Assembly: GCA_005784505.1 (NCBI GenBank)
Contig: VCAZ01000050.1
Location: forward strand, 2,267,001-2,331,000
Reading direction: 5' to 3'
DNA from: Bagarius yarrelli
Taxonomy: Eukaryota > Chordata > Actinopteri > Siluriformes > Sisoridae
DNA length: 64,000 bases
Below, in pieces: positions 33,128-46,800 of this stretch. Positions within the stretch are counted from its first letter, which is position 1, and each line of letters starts with the position of its first letter. Under the pieces are notes generated by a model. It was given only the letters and a program-made list of their open reading frames with translations, searched no databases and had not been told where the DNA came from. The translations under genes and the position numbers were made by a program.

Positions 33128-34312
33128 ATAATCGTTATTATTCTGTTGGGAAATTATTTGACAAATCCTATTGTCTTGGTTACAAATGTGTGGCTGATTT
33201 AAAAAGGAGGGGGCGGCCCAAATGCAAATGAATTCTCATGGTTTACATCCTAAAGCTCTGCTCTGCAATTCATTAGCTCCTTATGCTATTAGCCTGTGTA
33301 ATTGCCACAATTGGCTTTAAAGTTTCGCTCACGCTGGGTGTTTGTTGCCACTGGGACTAATTAATAATGGGCTGTCCTACCAGACACTACAAACTCATCC
33401 ATACTATCTAAACCGAATGATTAACAGACTGTAGCGCTTGTAATACATCACTCCAGGCGAGAGTTCACCACTGAGCCACAGGATTTGAAAATGCAGCAGC
33501 GAAACTGACAGTGGATTTTCCTCCTAATGCCGTATCTCTCGGCACATCTCGCAGCCTGCTCGAGTAAGATGTCTACTTACATGACGACTTATTTTAGATA
33601 CAATATGTACAACTAATCCCAAATGGAAGCACATCTGCCTGATGACTGTTGGAAGGCAGAAAATAGAGGCAGCTTTCACTTGCAAGCCCATTAAAAACGG
33701 CTAAGCCGAGAGCGAAGAAAATATAAAGCTGTTGCACTTACAACGTGTCTGGCACCAACAAAATGGAGCGGCCAAATTGTATGAGGGAGGCAGTGTGAAT
33801 GCATGCACGTATAATAAAACATTTGTGGCACTTGGGCGGCTGAATAGAGCTTGAAAGGAAATAGCTGCAGTCTGATGCCAAGCTGACATGTGGCACAAAG
33901 GCAGGAGCGTTAAAAAATGCTATGTTTCTATACTGGCCTTTGTTTTAACGGTTCCTTTTTTAGGAACTTTGCGAGAATTGGTTCAATCCAAGCCTTAAAA
34001 ACAAGTAGTTATATAATTTACATTAAACTGAGCTTTATCTTTAAATCTCTATAAGATTTCCAGGACTTTAAATTGTCCCTAATTACAGACGGTTTAAAAC
34101 CTCCTGGGTTAAGCCATCTTATGGTGTTTGACGGTTTTACTTATACCACTTTATAAAATGTATAACCCACTAAAAAAAAACACTTTTTGATACGGATTCT
34201 CTAACAATAGATTTATGTCTTTCTCGGAATATTACCACAATGTTAAAAGCATACAGTTATTTCGAAAACGACTCTGAATTCTGTAGTACCGTGATTTCCT
34301 TTTAGAAACCCA

Positions 34313-34400
34313 AACACTGTTTCAGCATGACAATGCCGCTGTGCACAAAGCCCCTGAGCTTCATGAACCCCTTTGGGATGAACTGAAACATCTTAGATCT
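34313..34400 (+). mobile_element. MITE family M internal fragment
   Basis: AGCATGACAATGCCGCTGTG, AAGCCCCTGAGCTTCATGAA and CTTTGGGATGAACTG match the interior of the Tc1-like MITE at 55160-55772. The ends are missing. Confidence 0.6.
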
Positions 34401-34435
34401 CCTCAGCTGACATTGTCGCTCGTTTCTTTTCGACT

Positions 34436-35110
34436 CAAAAGGTTAAGGCGCCAAGTTGTTAATTGAAAGGCCAGGAAGACCTGTGTTCCACTGCCTTGGG
34501 CAAGACCCTCAGCCCTTCCTGTTCCAAGGGCGCTGTTTCATAGCTGCACCTGTGCTGTGACCCCAGCGGGATATGATGGGATATGCAAAGAAACAAATTT
34601 CACTGTTCTTTAGAGCAGCGGTTCCCAACAGAGGGGGTCCCGACCCACAAGAGGGCCTCAGAGAGCTCTGCGTGGGGGTTGCGTCATATTTCAAAAAATG
34701 TGGAGCATTAACGAGAAAGATCATATTGCATTACATAATTTTATCCACTGTATCCAGGACGTTCTGGACCCAGGTGAGGAGTGCTAGCAATACTGAAAAC
34801 AGAAAATGCTGAAAATATATGATATCATCGCTCTTGGTATCTTCCTGCATTTCGTGTTTCCAGTATTTCTGCTTCGTTTTTGTGGAGGACAATTACAAAT
34901 TTGTCTATTTTTTAAACAACCGGGGGATCATGAATAAAATCAGCTAAGGCAGTATGATCTTTCTCCTTAATGCTCACTGCTTGACACTTTTCAAACTATA
35001 ACGTGACCCCCACAGGGCTCGCTGAGGGCCCCCTAGTGGGTCGGGACCCCTCTGTCGGGAACCGCTGCTGTAGAGTGTATATATGACAGATAAAGACATT
35101 TTACTTTTTT
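34436..35110 (+). mobile_element. SINE family B copy interrupted by a hAT MITE
   Basis: The left part (34436-34615) has GGTTAAGGCGCCAAGTTGTT, GCAAGACCCTCAGCCCTTCC, GGGCGCTGTTTCATAGCTG and GATATGCAAAGAAACAAATT. The right part (35068-35110) resumes with the SINE tail TATATGACAGATAAAGACAT. The same tail order occurs in the uninterrupted copy at 9711-9955. Confidence 0.75.
34616..35067. mobile_element. hAT-type MITE, 452 bp, with 8-bp target duplication
   Basis: The termini CAGCGGTTCCCAAC and GGGAACCGCTG are inverted repeats. Inside the ends, GGTCCCGACCC and GGGTCGGGACC also mirror each other. The flanks CTTTAGAG (34608-34615) and CTGTAGAG (35068-35075) match at 7 of 8 positions, an 8-bp TSD of hAT type. 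There is no transposase ORF. It is inserted in the tail of a family-B SINE. Confidence 0.85.
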
Positions 35111-37601
35111 AAATATAAATTAGATGTTTTAGATATGATTTTACAGATGGACGTTGCTTTAGATGAGAGTTTGTTCCAAATAAAATCCTGTAAATGAACT
35201 TATTTTTATTTGGTCTGAGTGTAAAGCTGTGTAAAATAAGGCTGTCCAGGTCCTTTTTTTATTTCCCCCTATTTACTCTAGATTAGTCAGATTACGCAAT
35301 GTTATATGCAAATGTTTATGAATTGCCTATCATGGATCCCCATCAGTTTATGGCTGTTTTTTTCTCACGGTTAAGTTAAACTGGCAGGGTGCGGTTCTGT
35401 CAGTCTTACACATCCTGCTGTGAAGTTAACTATTCAAATCAGACATTAAGTAGCATGTTTGCATTCTTAAATCCCAGCCATGAAGAAACGCTGAAACTTT
35501 GGACTCGACTGGACGTCTATAAATACCTTCTTTCCAAAGAAATAAAACAAAAAACAAAACAAAACTAGAACCAAAATAGCAGACGAATGAATGTGCTAAA
35601 ACAGGTTAAGGGATCCGTTAACATGAAGTGACAGGCTACAAATTTGCTTTGTGAAAGCAATGTCAACATATTAACTGCAAAAGCCCGTCTATTTTTCCTG
35701 CACTAATCTCCACAGTCAGCAGGGGTCATTAGCCTCAGTCAAACATGTAAGTGATGAAAACCTCTTCAGATTGCAGATCCATTTACAACATTCATCTTCT
35801 TGCCTTCTAATATCGTTGTCGGTTATTTGAAATGTGAGACATAAAAGGAAATGCCAAGTATGTGTCGAGTGTGTGTGTGTTGACAGATTATGTAACTGTG
35901 CTGCAAAAATACTTATACATTCAGAAATATACGGCAAAAGTGTTCAGATGGCTGTAATGGAATTACAATTACACATAATTACTAGGCACCACTTTTATGT
36001 GTAACGACTTCCTACATACAAATAACTTTCGTACATAATAAAAAAACAGGAAGTGGAAGATGAGTAATATTTCAAGCTATTGTAGGTGTGAGTATCAAAA
36101 CATTCCACTCTGACCTTCAAAGCAGAATCAGTATGACCTTTCGCCTTTACTTCATGTGTGTTTGTGCTTTCACATGATGTCACGGTTGTCTGTGACACAT
36201 ACCCCCTGACCTTTCACATACTGAGGAATGTTTTAAGGCAACTGATCACTTAAAGCTCTGAACAGATTGCAATTGATCAATTTCTCAGAGCCTCCTGTTC
36301 CAGAGAGAATAGAGCGTTTCCTCATTTGGCATTTGCAGCGCATTTGGAATGTACCACTGAGGTGTGTGTGTGTGTGGCTGGGTGGGTGAGGGGGTGGAAG
36401 TGCAGAGACAGTGGGTGGTGGGTGCAGGGTTGCTAGAAGAAAAAAAAACTTGTTCATCCCTCCTACACAACCAGGGGGCATGTGGTGCTTCCTGACTGAT
36501 CTGCGCAAAGATCTAAACTAATTTTTCTGAATGTTAATTGGGAGCGTCGTCCATTACATAGGATCTGAAGACGGCACAGGTTAAACAAGACGATCTTAAC
36601 ATTCGCCAGCTCTGAACTGAGTATTTTTATCTTTAATCTTCACATAAGATTAGCCAAATGTTCTACAATAGAACTCTGGGTAGCGAAACTGGCTTGTTAT
36701 TGTCCGCTGGGACTTTCGCATGTTCTCCATGTTCTTTACGTGTCTATGTTGGATTCCTCTGGGAGCTCATGTTGCTTCATACCTCCTAAAATGCTGGTAG
36801 CTGGTTATGCTAAATTGCTCTCGGTGTTAATGAGTGTGAATGTGTTTGTAAAATGTGCTTTCCAGGGTGTTTTCCCGCCTCATAATCTTCCTGTAGAAAG
36901 CTCAGGGGCCACTGGGACCCTGACTGAGATAAAACAGTAACTGATGCTAAATCCGTAAATAACGGAATGATTATTTAATGTGTGTTTTGGAAAACAACGT
37001 GTTAAATGATCAGTAAAACAGTAAGAAGACAACAATTATTGTTACTGCAAAAATACATTTAAAAATCTGGATCTGATTTGATCCAAAATTACATTACATG
37101 TGATTACAAGAACTGACCTGATTAAGAAAAACTTAATGGCACTGGTTACCAAGATTTAACTTTTATTTTAACCAGAAGACAAAAATTTAGCACTGAATTT
37201 CTTCGTCATATCACCACAGTGGAGGTTAATATGAAATATCACATATGAAAATGTTTTAGCCTACCAGAACCTTTACTTTAAAGAAAAAAACACAACAAAG
37301 GTTTTTCTGAGGTAAACAATAGATCAAACCCAATAAGATGCTTTAAATGCTTAATTATAAGCATCTAAAATCTGAAGGCGTTACCTTTAACCACTGAAAT
37401 CCGAATGTGTGAATGTGTAAAGTTCATTCAGAGATGAATTCTTCTCAAGGTCTGAATTATCATATCGGATAAAACCGTTTCACCAGTGTAAAAAAAGAAA
37501 TACAAAATTAGTAGGAAAATCAAGTTAGGCCTTTAAAATGAAAACAATCAGATTATATGTATGAATGTAAATTCTGTCAATGGGCAGAAAGTATAAACAT
37601 A

Positions 37602-37604
<3 letters not shown>
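35111..37604. other. Intron segment, nothing recognised
   Basis: Only short TG/CA runs (about 35866-35880, 36362-36376). No repeat family or coding region is supported. Confidence 0.5.

Positions 37605-37634
<30 letters not shown>
37605..37634. repeat. (TG)n microsatellite
   Basis: About 15 TG units, uninterrupted. Confidence 0.95.
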
Positions 37635-37635
<1 letters not shown>

Positions 37636-38610
37636 GTGGATTGCTGTGATGGATGACAAGCTTGTGGAGTGATGAATGAAGTTGTCTTCACCCTCGACCG
37701 TTTTTCTTTTGTACTTCTGTCACTTTCTAACACGCGCATTAAAAGCACATAAAGGACGACAAGCCGCTGTGTGCTCAGCTTCGTCTTTTCTTATTTTGAC
37801 AGGATAACAAGATTGCTGTAATTCTTTTAATATTTCCTTCAGTGGCTTTTTTTTGTCCTAGACATCACGATGGAACTCACGTGTGTGACATACTGTCTTA
37901 TTCTTATTATCTAGGGTTTGAACCTTTAAGACGGGGTAATCATTTGCCTCTTTGTACCTGAAAGGCAAGGCGATGTTTGCAATATTGTTTGGTCATTTTT
38001 TAAGGCCTACTGCTGCTTAAAGCATGACCTTTAACTTGACTCGCTTGTGGAAAAAGACTAGCCGCTTTTTAAGTGGTTGTTTTATGCCCCGGCCACACAG
38101 AAACGAGTTTAGCTGTATACATGTCCAGACGGATCCGGAGTTTGAGAGAGTAAAACCGCTAATTTTTGAGACCGGTTCTCATGCCCTTTCGTATTTATTT
38201 CTACAGCCAGTCTGTATATTTTGTTAAATGATGATGTCATCAGATATCGTTCTGCCCCTAGTCAGACACCACTGTGTCGTGTGATAGCGACAACAACAAA
38301 GGACTACATGCTTGTTCTCATCCTGCTGAAGCTTGCAGATAAAATCCTGCTTTAGGAAAGTAATGTGTTGGTTTGTATAGTGTGCAAAGTTTATACTTAT
38401 GCAGGTCTTCTCTGATTTTTGTGGAAAAATACAGCGCCACATACTGGTCTGGCATGTCACCTACATCATTTTCAGTTGGTTTTAACCTTTATATAGCGAT
38501 GATAAGCAGAAAAATGCAGTCCAAACAAATTTATATGTCGATAAAAATCCACAGATGTTGCGGAAGCTGAAGTGCTACATGAGGTAAACGCTAAAATGAC
38601 AAATTCATAA

Positions 38611-38795
38611 CATATTTACATTTACAGCATTTGGCAGACGTCCTTATCCAGAGCGACTCACATTTATCTCATTTATACAACAATTGAGGGTTAAGGGCCT
38701 TGCAGCAGTGGTGGCTTGGTGTAGCTGGGAATCGAACCCTTAATCTTCGGGTTGGTAGTCCAACCCCTTTACCACTGAGCTACCACTAACACCAA
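38611..38795 (-). mobile_element. SINE family A copy, minus strand
   Basis: It is nearly complete: ACATTTACAGCATTTGGCAG, TTATCCAGAGCGACTCACAT, B-box complement GGGAATCGAACCC, head complement CCTTTACCACTGAGCTACCA. A small deletion lies in the GGGCC body. Confidence 0.87.
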
Positions 38796-39862
38796 ATGGA
38801 CAGCTTCAATCACAGGTGGTAATATTCTGCTGTGCCTATTTTTAAGTTGACGTAATGTTTTAAAATGTTTTGTTGATAAATCACAAGTCAAATTTTTGTT
38901 GCTTAGTTTATTATGGGATTCTCTTTTAAAGCTTGCAGAATTACCAATTTATATCTCAAAATATAGAGTGTATTAATCAATATGAAATAAAATTATCGGG
39001 ATTACCTTTTTTTTTGCCACACTGCACCAGTCCTACCTTAAACTACGGGCTAATTTTCAGGGGCAGAAAGTGTACAATAAAGGTATAAACTACATTCTAA
39101 AACTACATATAAAAATCTACATTCTTTGCATGCTAATATTGTTTATAATTGCAGTTTTCTCGAACGGCTTTGAACCACAATTTTCTATATGAGGGTTAGA
39201 CATTTTTTTTAATATGTAACCTAAAATATTTTATAGATTCACCCTAAAAAAAGCTATTCCTAAATCAGTGTTCAGTGCTAATGCTGTGCCCAGGAGCAGC
39301 TGTGGTTCACCTCCCCCTCACCTGCCTGAGCACAGCCGGCCAAACCGAACCCTATTACAGAGAGGGGCAAGTGGTAAATTAACCACTGCTGCTTCCAGAC
39401 AATAGACACAGATGACCAGCGAGAGATATGAAGACTCCCCCACCCCCCAAAAAACTCAGTATGGCTGTGGATGAAGGCTGAAACTCTCTAATTTGGAATA
39501 ATGCTAGTTTGATGAAGGTTAAAATTGGTATAGATAAATCATAAAAAATTGGGTTCCAGCAAAATTATTTGTGCCAAAAATGCTTGTGGAGCAAAAGCGT
39601 CCTATTTACAAATGAAATCTGAAACGACACACCACATTCCCCAGCTTCAGTTTTTGGCAAGCATCTTGTTTGGTTTAAGAGGCAGAACTTTGTGTTTAAT
39701 TGACATTGTGGTTCCAAACTGGAAATCAAAGACAGTTTGTATTTAAAGAAAAATGAAGAGAAACTGGAATCTGTCCTTTTTAAAAGTACTGTGGTTTTCT
39801 TTCTTTCTTTTTTTTTCTTTCTTCCTTCATTTTAAATTTTTTCTTGCTGTCTTACTTAAATG

Positions 39863-39865
<3 letters not shown>

Positions 39866-39893
<28 letters not shown>
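39866..39893. repeat. (CA)n microsatellite
   Basis: About 14 uninterrupted CA dinucleotides, preceded by a T-rich tract. Confidence 0.95.
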
Positions 39894-40653
39894 CACCCTT
39901 CAAAAAGTTATCTGCAATTTTCTATTTGGCAAGATACCAGGTGGTTTGAGTGTTTCATTCTTCCTTGTGTATAAGTCTGGGCAGATGTCCAGGAAGGCCT
40001 CAGCACAAAGAAAATGGCAAGAGAGAGAGAGGGAAGGAGGGGGTAAGAGAGGGAGTGGGGGAGAAAAAGAAGCTTCTCAAAACTCTACTTTTCTTTCATA
40101 ACCGTTCCCTCCAAAACTTAAAGTGATTGATATAAACCTCACATAGCTCCCTTGGCTTTGAAAAAAACATTCACCCTTACCCCTTTTTTTCTGGCCTAGC
40201 CAGTCCTGGGCCTGCCCTTGTGGCCCTGCCACCTTAAGCCTTGGCCTTTTTACTCTCTCCCCCTTTTCGCTTTTTTCAGCAGCAAACCACCCTCCCCTGT
40301 GGGAACACTGCTTTCTGCCCCTCCCTCTCAGACCCCCTTGGCTTCCATTGAGCAGCGAGTTCTCTCTCTCTGATCAGGCCCAGCTTCGTGTGACCGACTG
40401 ACAGGTCCAGAGCAAACAAACAAAATGAATACTAACACGGCTTTGTGTGTGCTTCCCGACAAGCACTTAAGGGGGGAGGTGATGTGTGTGTGTGTGCGCA
40501 GTATGGGTAGGGGTGAGGTGCAGAGTGGGACGTGGGATGTAGATGGGTGTGTGTGTGAGGGGGTCTAGTTTTGGTTCCTGAGCCACTTGCTTCTTTCTCC
40601 CCTTCCATTCCCAAATCCCCCAGTTAGCCTCCCCGCCCAGAAGCTCCAGGGAG

Positions 40654-40872
40654 TATAAAGAAGCCCATTGAACAGAGCAGCAAGCGGCAGCCTCTTAAGG
40701 TGTTCCTGGCCTGATGTGTGTCTCTGTAATGGCGCTGGGCATGCAGTGGGCCTCTCAGAGCACGAGCGTGTTCAGCAGACCACACTACTACAGTCCCACG
40801 GGCCTCCATTCAGCTCTGCTCCAGACCCACACTCCCATTCAACAGCTGCCTGCAGGAGGGAGATGGTACGTG
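40654..40872 (+). other. Exon-like block: TATA box, short ORF and donor-like site (unconfirmed)
   Basis: This GC-richer, repeat-free block lies antisense to setbp1 inside the 33 kb intron. TATAAAG occurs at 40654-40660. About 55 bp on, ATG codons at 40714 and 40729 share one frame that is open until a TAG just after a GTACGT-containing donor-like site (GGGAGATG|GTACGT, about 40865). The predicted peptide starts MCVSVMALGMQW and contains FSRPHYYSPTGL. I do not recognise it. It could be an alternative first exon, a lncRNA promoter, a conserved enhancer, or chance. Confidence 0.25.
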
Positions 40873-43800
40873 GCCTAGAGGCTTGTGGCATCTTGACAAG
40901 TTTATCTTTTTATCCGGAAACCTAAATCCGATTCAGGACATCTGAAGCGAGTATTGAGAGGGCTCTTTTGCTGACGTGAGCTGAAAAATGACGTGAGGTC
41001 CATGAAGAACATGGCTGTGAATAACTATAATTACATTTCAAGGCAGCTCTCCAAATGGCAATTTACACCAAATGGGCGCAAATAGCCTCTATTCAAAACC
41101 TCCCACAGGATTGATAAATGCAGCACATACAAAGAAAGTCTACAATTCTTTTGTATGTATAATTACCTCCTTTTTCAGTTAATAACACATTTGGCTTGGT
41201 GATGAAGCGATTTTACCTTGGTCAATAATAGCTATGCAAGTAATTGACCGAGACAGATGTTAGGAGCGGAATCAAAGTGTTTTGACCAACGGAAAGACAA
41301 AAAAAAACAGCTAAGATTTTAGGAATTTGAATACCATACACACTTGCAGGCTTACTATCGAGCACGCTGGCTTGACTGAAAATAGTTAATGTTTTTCCAC
41401 ATACCACAATGTCCTTAGGACAAAAAACGTACAAAGGCCAAGTAGCCAGAAAAGGAAGTGATTCAAGGTCTGTAAGATTCTGGGTCACCACAGTTTGTGG
41501 AAAGGCTTCAGGGAAATGTCAAGATAATAAAAAGCACAACAAAGTATTAGTGGAATGCATGCATCACCACAAGCCAAACACCCCGTGTAATTAAAGTACC
41601 GTGATTACAGAAGTACTCCAGGAAGCAATTTACTGTCAGGGCTCTTTTCTCTCTCGTTCTCTCTTGCTCCACCTTTAACTTATTTCAGGATGCTCTAATT
41701 TCAGATGAAAACTGGGAGAAAAAGTAACCTCTTTTACAGGAGGAACAATCTATTTCGGTGATCCTAAAAAATAACCTTGTGAATCAGCGTTATAACCTTT
41801 ACCTTAGATTTCAACCTTTATAAGGTCTCCGTAAACAACAGCTACACGAATCCACTGTAAATTTAACTGAGCACTTGTGATTTTTTTTTTTCTATTGACA
41901 TGTTAGCACAATGAAACGCTCTCCACTAAGGATCATGTTCAGTCATGGTCCCAGAGATTGTTTACTGAATGTCAACAGGTACAGTATTTTATATTTATAA
42001 CCGTAACTCAAGTTTCACTGATAGCACAAATAGAATTCAGAGTCAGAAACAGGGCTGTAACAAAATATATTACTAAACTGAGAGAACATCTTGCCCCATG
42101 ACTACATTTCTCATGTGCTTATACCCTGACAGCTGACAGCTCCAGTTAAACACATTGCATACTAGTTCCAAAGTGCATCTCTGCTCTAATTATTGAAGAT
42201 CTTACTGGCAGCTCGAGTACAGTGTAATAGCTTAAACAGAAATCTGAGGTAGATTGCGTCAGTTTTTCCCTGGTTCTAGAGTGCGGTTCAGACACGCTTA
42301 GAGACTCATTTAGTCTCTGTTACAAACCCTGACTGACACGATAGCTATAACATCCCTAACACTGTGGTAACAAAACACACAAATGGCATGTTTTGGCATT
42401 GGCAACTTCAGCTGGAGAAATGAATTGGGCACAATAGCTTAAAATGGACTGGTCCTTGAGTAAAATGAAGAATGGATTCTTTGTAAAGGGCAGCACTGTT
42501 TTTTTACTCCACTTAACTATGCACCGTTAAAAAAAAAACATTATCTGCGTCAAAATACGTCATTTAAAAAAAAGAAAAAAAAAGATGGTTGATAGAAATA
42601 AACATAAACAAGGTACACATTTTGCTTGCACAAAGTGATCGTTGCTGCGCAAAATAAAATAGTTGTCTAGAGTGTTCTAAGTGCAGGAGGTATAAAAGAA
42701 CCACAATCATGATTGAATCAACAACTGACTTCTCCAAAGAGATGCTCTGAGCACTAATGTGGGGGTGGATCGATGCTCAATCTGCTTCACCATAGTCTGA
42801 GTCTCTTCAAACGATGACTAAGAGGCCATTCTGCACGTCACATCGCACAAATATTGTTTCCGTGGTCTGAATCAGGTGTCAGCTGACTCATAGAGATGAC
42901 CTCATGCTGTAGCTCACGTCACATTTGCGCATTTCTGCTCTAAAGACTCGAATCTTCAGAACATTATTAGCTTATTAGATATCCTTTTGAATATACCACC
43001 AACATCTGAGACATGCTGAGTAAATGAATGGCCTATAGTAGTCTAATCGGTTATCTAGCTGTATTCCACTGAAACACACACTCCATGCTTACACCAGAAG
43101 CGAATGCTGACCTCATTGCTCATAAATTCAATCCTTTGCTAATATCAGGGGTAGCAAAATTGCTAGGTTATGGCCCATGGCTATTGCATGCTCCAATTGG
43201 GCTACCAAAATGTATCCCTGCCCTGCCCTGCCCATTGACCTTTCTCTTAAGAGGGAAAACTTTTTAGGTAATTATGTAGTGGTGCTGGGACTCATAATCT
43301 CTCAATAAGCTGTCCAACACCCTAGTACTGCCACACGTTAGTAATGTATGTACAGGATATTTGTATTTATAGGTATTTACAGAACATTAATTTTGGACTA
43401 TCAAAAACTGAAAGGTTACCTGCTAGAAGGGCTACCAAGAATGAAAAAAATTGTGGGAAAATTTAACTCAAATCAATCCAATTGTAAATTTATATTAATC
43501 AAATTTCAAAACATTAATTTCCGAATGTTTGTGTATAAACAGAATCCTTGCAGCACTTTATTACTTTAGTGGAAACAAATATTTGCAACTAATTTTCAAG
43601 GCAAAATATTATGCAAATTAATTATTTCTTTCTGTTGGAATTCATTGGGTTGCTTAACCATGAATTATTGTAAAGGTGGCTTTTGGGGTGTTATTAATCT
43701 GTTAATTCTGAATTAAATTATATTCTAAAAACGTAGCTAATAGCAACAACATGGATATAAGTTACATTTCCAGTCTCAAATGCAGCATTATTAAAAAATT

Positions 43801-46800
43801 ACATTTACAATTTTTTTTTGGAAAATAACATTTGAAATAAATCACATTATTTTAGTTTCTTTTGCTTGAAACAACCTTTACAAAAAAGCTAGGTGATAAC
43901 GGTGTTGAACAGCTGATCGATAGGTTTGATAGGATCGATATGGTTTTAGTTACATATATTTGTTAACAGCATACTCTGCCCACTTTCTGTAGGTTACGCC
44001 TGGTGTAACGTCTACTTAAATTTGTTTTACTGACCAGTGACCTTAGTCCCACCTTCCTCTTTTCTACTGGCTCACGAAGGCGTGTATGAACTAAATGTTC
44101 AACGGTTACTTTGATAAAATCACTGTGTAGCGTAAGTAACCTTAAAAAGCCATATTTTTCATTTCAGTAAATTAGCAATAGAAGGGGGAACCCCTAGGAA
44201 CCTCACGATTCAACTGGATTCTGAGGCCTACGAACAATTATACAGATTTTCTTTTTTTTTTTTCTTACTGTTTGATTATTAAAGCATGTGTATCTGTAAC
44301 GACCCAGAATAAATTTACTTCCAAGATCTTTTATTAATAAAACAAATGGAAATTATTCGGCAAAAAAAATTTATCAACAGGAAATAAAACATTTGCCTGT
44401 AGCAGCATACAATTAACCCAATTCAGCAGCAACGGCCATATTGGATGCGGCATCAGTAACTAGAACTAAGGCTTTGTCCCAAATCACATACTACCTAAGC
44501 ATGTACCACATTTAAGTAAGTACGCACCTTCTGACCTTTTGTATCTTCTTTATAGTATAGTTACGAGTAGTATTTCGAGTTTGGACTTTTGCATTCCGCC
44601 TCTTTCGTATTATCAATAAAGATTTAGAAATTTGAACGAGAAAATCGATTTTTGACATTTCTGAAAAATTAGGAGGATATCAGCAAAACAGCCAGGTGAA
44701 CTCCCATATCACCATAGCAACGATTTTGTCAATCTGTATCTCGGCTACTTATTTAAAAAAAGTTCATTAAACTTATTGGCATCCATCACCATGTGTACAT
44801 TTTGTCACTATTGGCTGCCAGGTCCGCCGAAGGCTATAAATCATATTCTTACTGTGGGTCTGTATTACATCACATCAAGTTTACACTTAAGGGTCACATT
44901 ATGTTCATGTCCAGTTACATCCTGCTAATCTTGTTATTGTAAATCGCTGATATAAATCATTTAACTGGCAACATTATTTTACGACAAGATTTAGAATGTC
45001 ACAGAGAAGTGCAATGACTAGTGCACTCACGTAAAACACTTTAGTCACAGAAAAACAAAATAATGCTCAGCCGTTTTTAAACCGCAATCGGATGAACACA
45101 TTCAAGCACAATGGAAGCATAGATCCTTTTATTGTTATGTGTTTGTGAATTGATTAAATGGCCCCAAACAATAAGAAGGGATTTTAATTTTTTTGTGTAC
45201 TGCACTAAAGCTATTGTGTGGTGACACAGTGTCAGGTACTACTGGGTGGATAGTGTATTTTCACCTGAGTACATGAGGTTTATGACCCCACCACCATATA
45301 ACACATATACACACTTTGGCTAATCTCATTGCCCGGACACACACACACACACTCTTCTTCAAACATCCCTCAAACACACACTCCCTCCCCCCACTCTGCT
45401 TTATTCAGTGTGTGGGTGAAAGGTCATAGTAAAGTAGCATTCCACAGAGTCTGCAGATCACAGCGCAGTCAAAAGAGGCGGGAAATGAGCTTCGGGTACT
45501 AAATCCTATGAACTGATGGATTTACAAAGAAATGACCAAACCGTACTATTAATTAAACTGATAAATGTTTTATTCCCATGGCTTCTATTATGCGTTTAAA
45601 CGCATGTGTTTGGTCACACTCCTTTCCGATCCAGACAAAACACATGCACACTGCATTGCATCATAACATCGTAGTGCTGTGTTATACAATATCCTTCTTT
45701 GTCAGTTTGTGAATCAAAACATGCTCTGACTTCTCCAGAATCTTTCATCTAAATTCCCAGGCACGGTAGTAGTTTCTCATGAGCAGGGTATGGGCCGCTG
45801 AATAAAGGAGCTCATTCATGGCTTTGGGCTGTTTTAGAGAGCCACTGCATTGGTTGGCGCTCACTGTCTTATCCTTACAATTGGAATGACACTGAATACT
45901 CTGGGAGGTCACTCTTGGTGTCAGTCCAACACAATGCCCAACACAAACACAATTCTTTTCATTTGTCCACCAAGCTCTTGCCTGCTCTTAGGGTTGGCAA
46001 GTAATTGATCATCTGTGGGGACAAATCCTGCATATAAAGTGGCCCAGCTCAACTGAAAGTACAAACAAGCTCATAGATATTCTTCTCTATTAGTGCTGGT
46101 GATACCATGTTAAGAAAGTTAACATCTCATGGTAGAGAGTTTAAAACCTACTGATAAATTTAGGACTAATAGTGATTATTTTGGTAGAAACAAGCTGAAC
46201 TTGTGTACAAAAACACTTTAAAGTGCTAAGCCCTCTATTATTATCAGTTGGCACCTTTGCTAGCTACCTCTGCTACTACCTCAGGTGACCCACAGCTTTC
46301 ATTTCGGTAACTGTACTCTCTGCATCCTGACTCTGGGAAGGCACTGTCCTTTGTGTCTGCTACAATTAATTACTCGCTGTTCAATGGCAGTTCGTTTGGG
46401 AAATTAGATAAAAACGAGCCCAGTGAAAAGGGATCTGGGTCTGCCGACAACTCGGCAGCGGTGGCAGGGAGCATCTCCAGGAGACAGCTGATGGGCCTGA
46501 TCGCATTTCACTGACAAACTTAATTGCGCTTGAAGTGAGATCTAGTGAAAGTCAATATGCCACATGGTCCCCATGCCTGCTGGATCCTTCCGCAGTGACC
46601 AGATATCTGGCCTCAATGATGCCACTCATTTATTCATTATATTTCCAATGTGTCCCAACAACCAGGGTTTGGTTCCAAAGTTAAAAGCCAATTAGCTGTT
46701 GCAAGACTATTAGAACTTGGGCTCTTTAATTACCAGTGGTGATGTAGCCTAGACCCAAAGATGGGCAGTGTATATAGCCCATTAATAAACCGTCCAAAAA

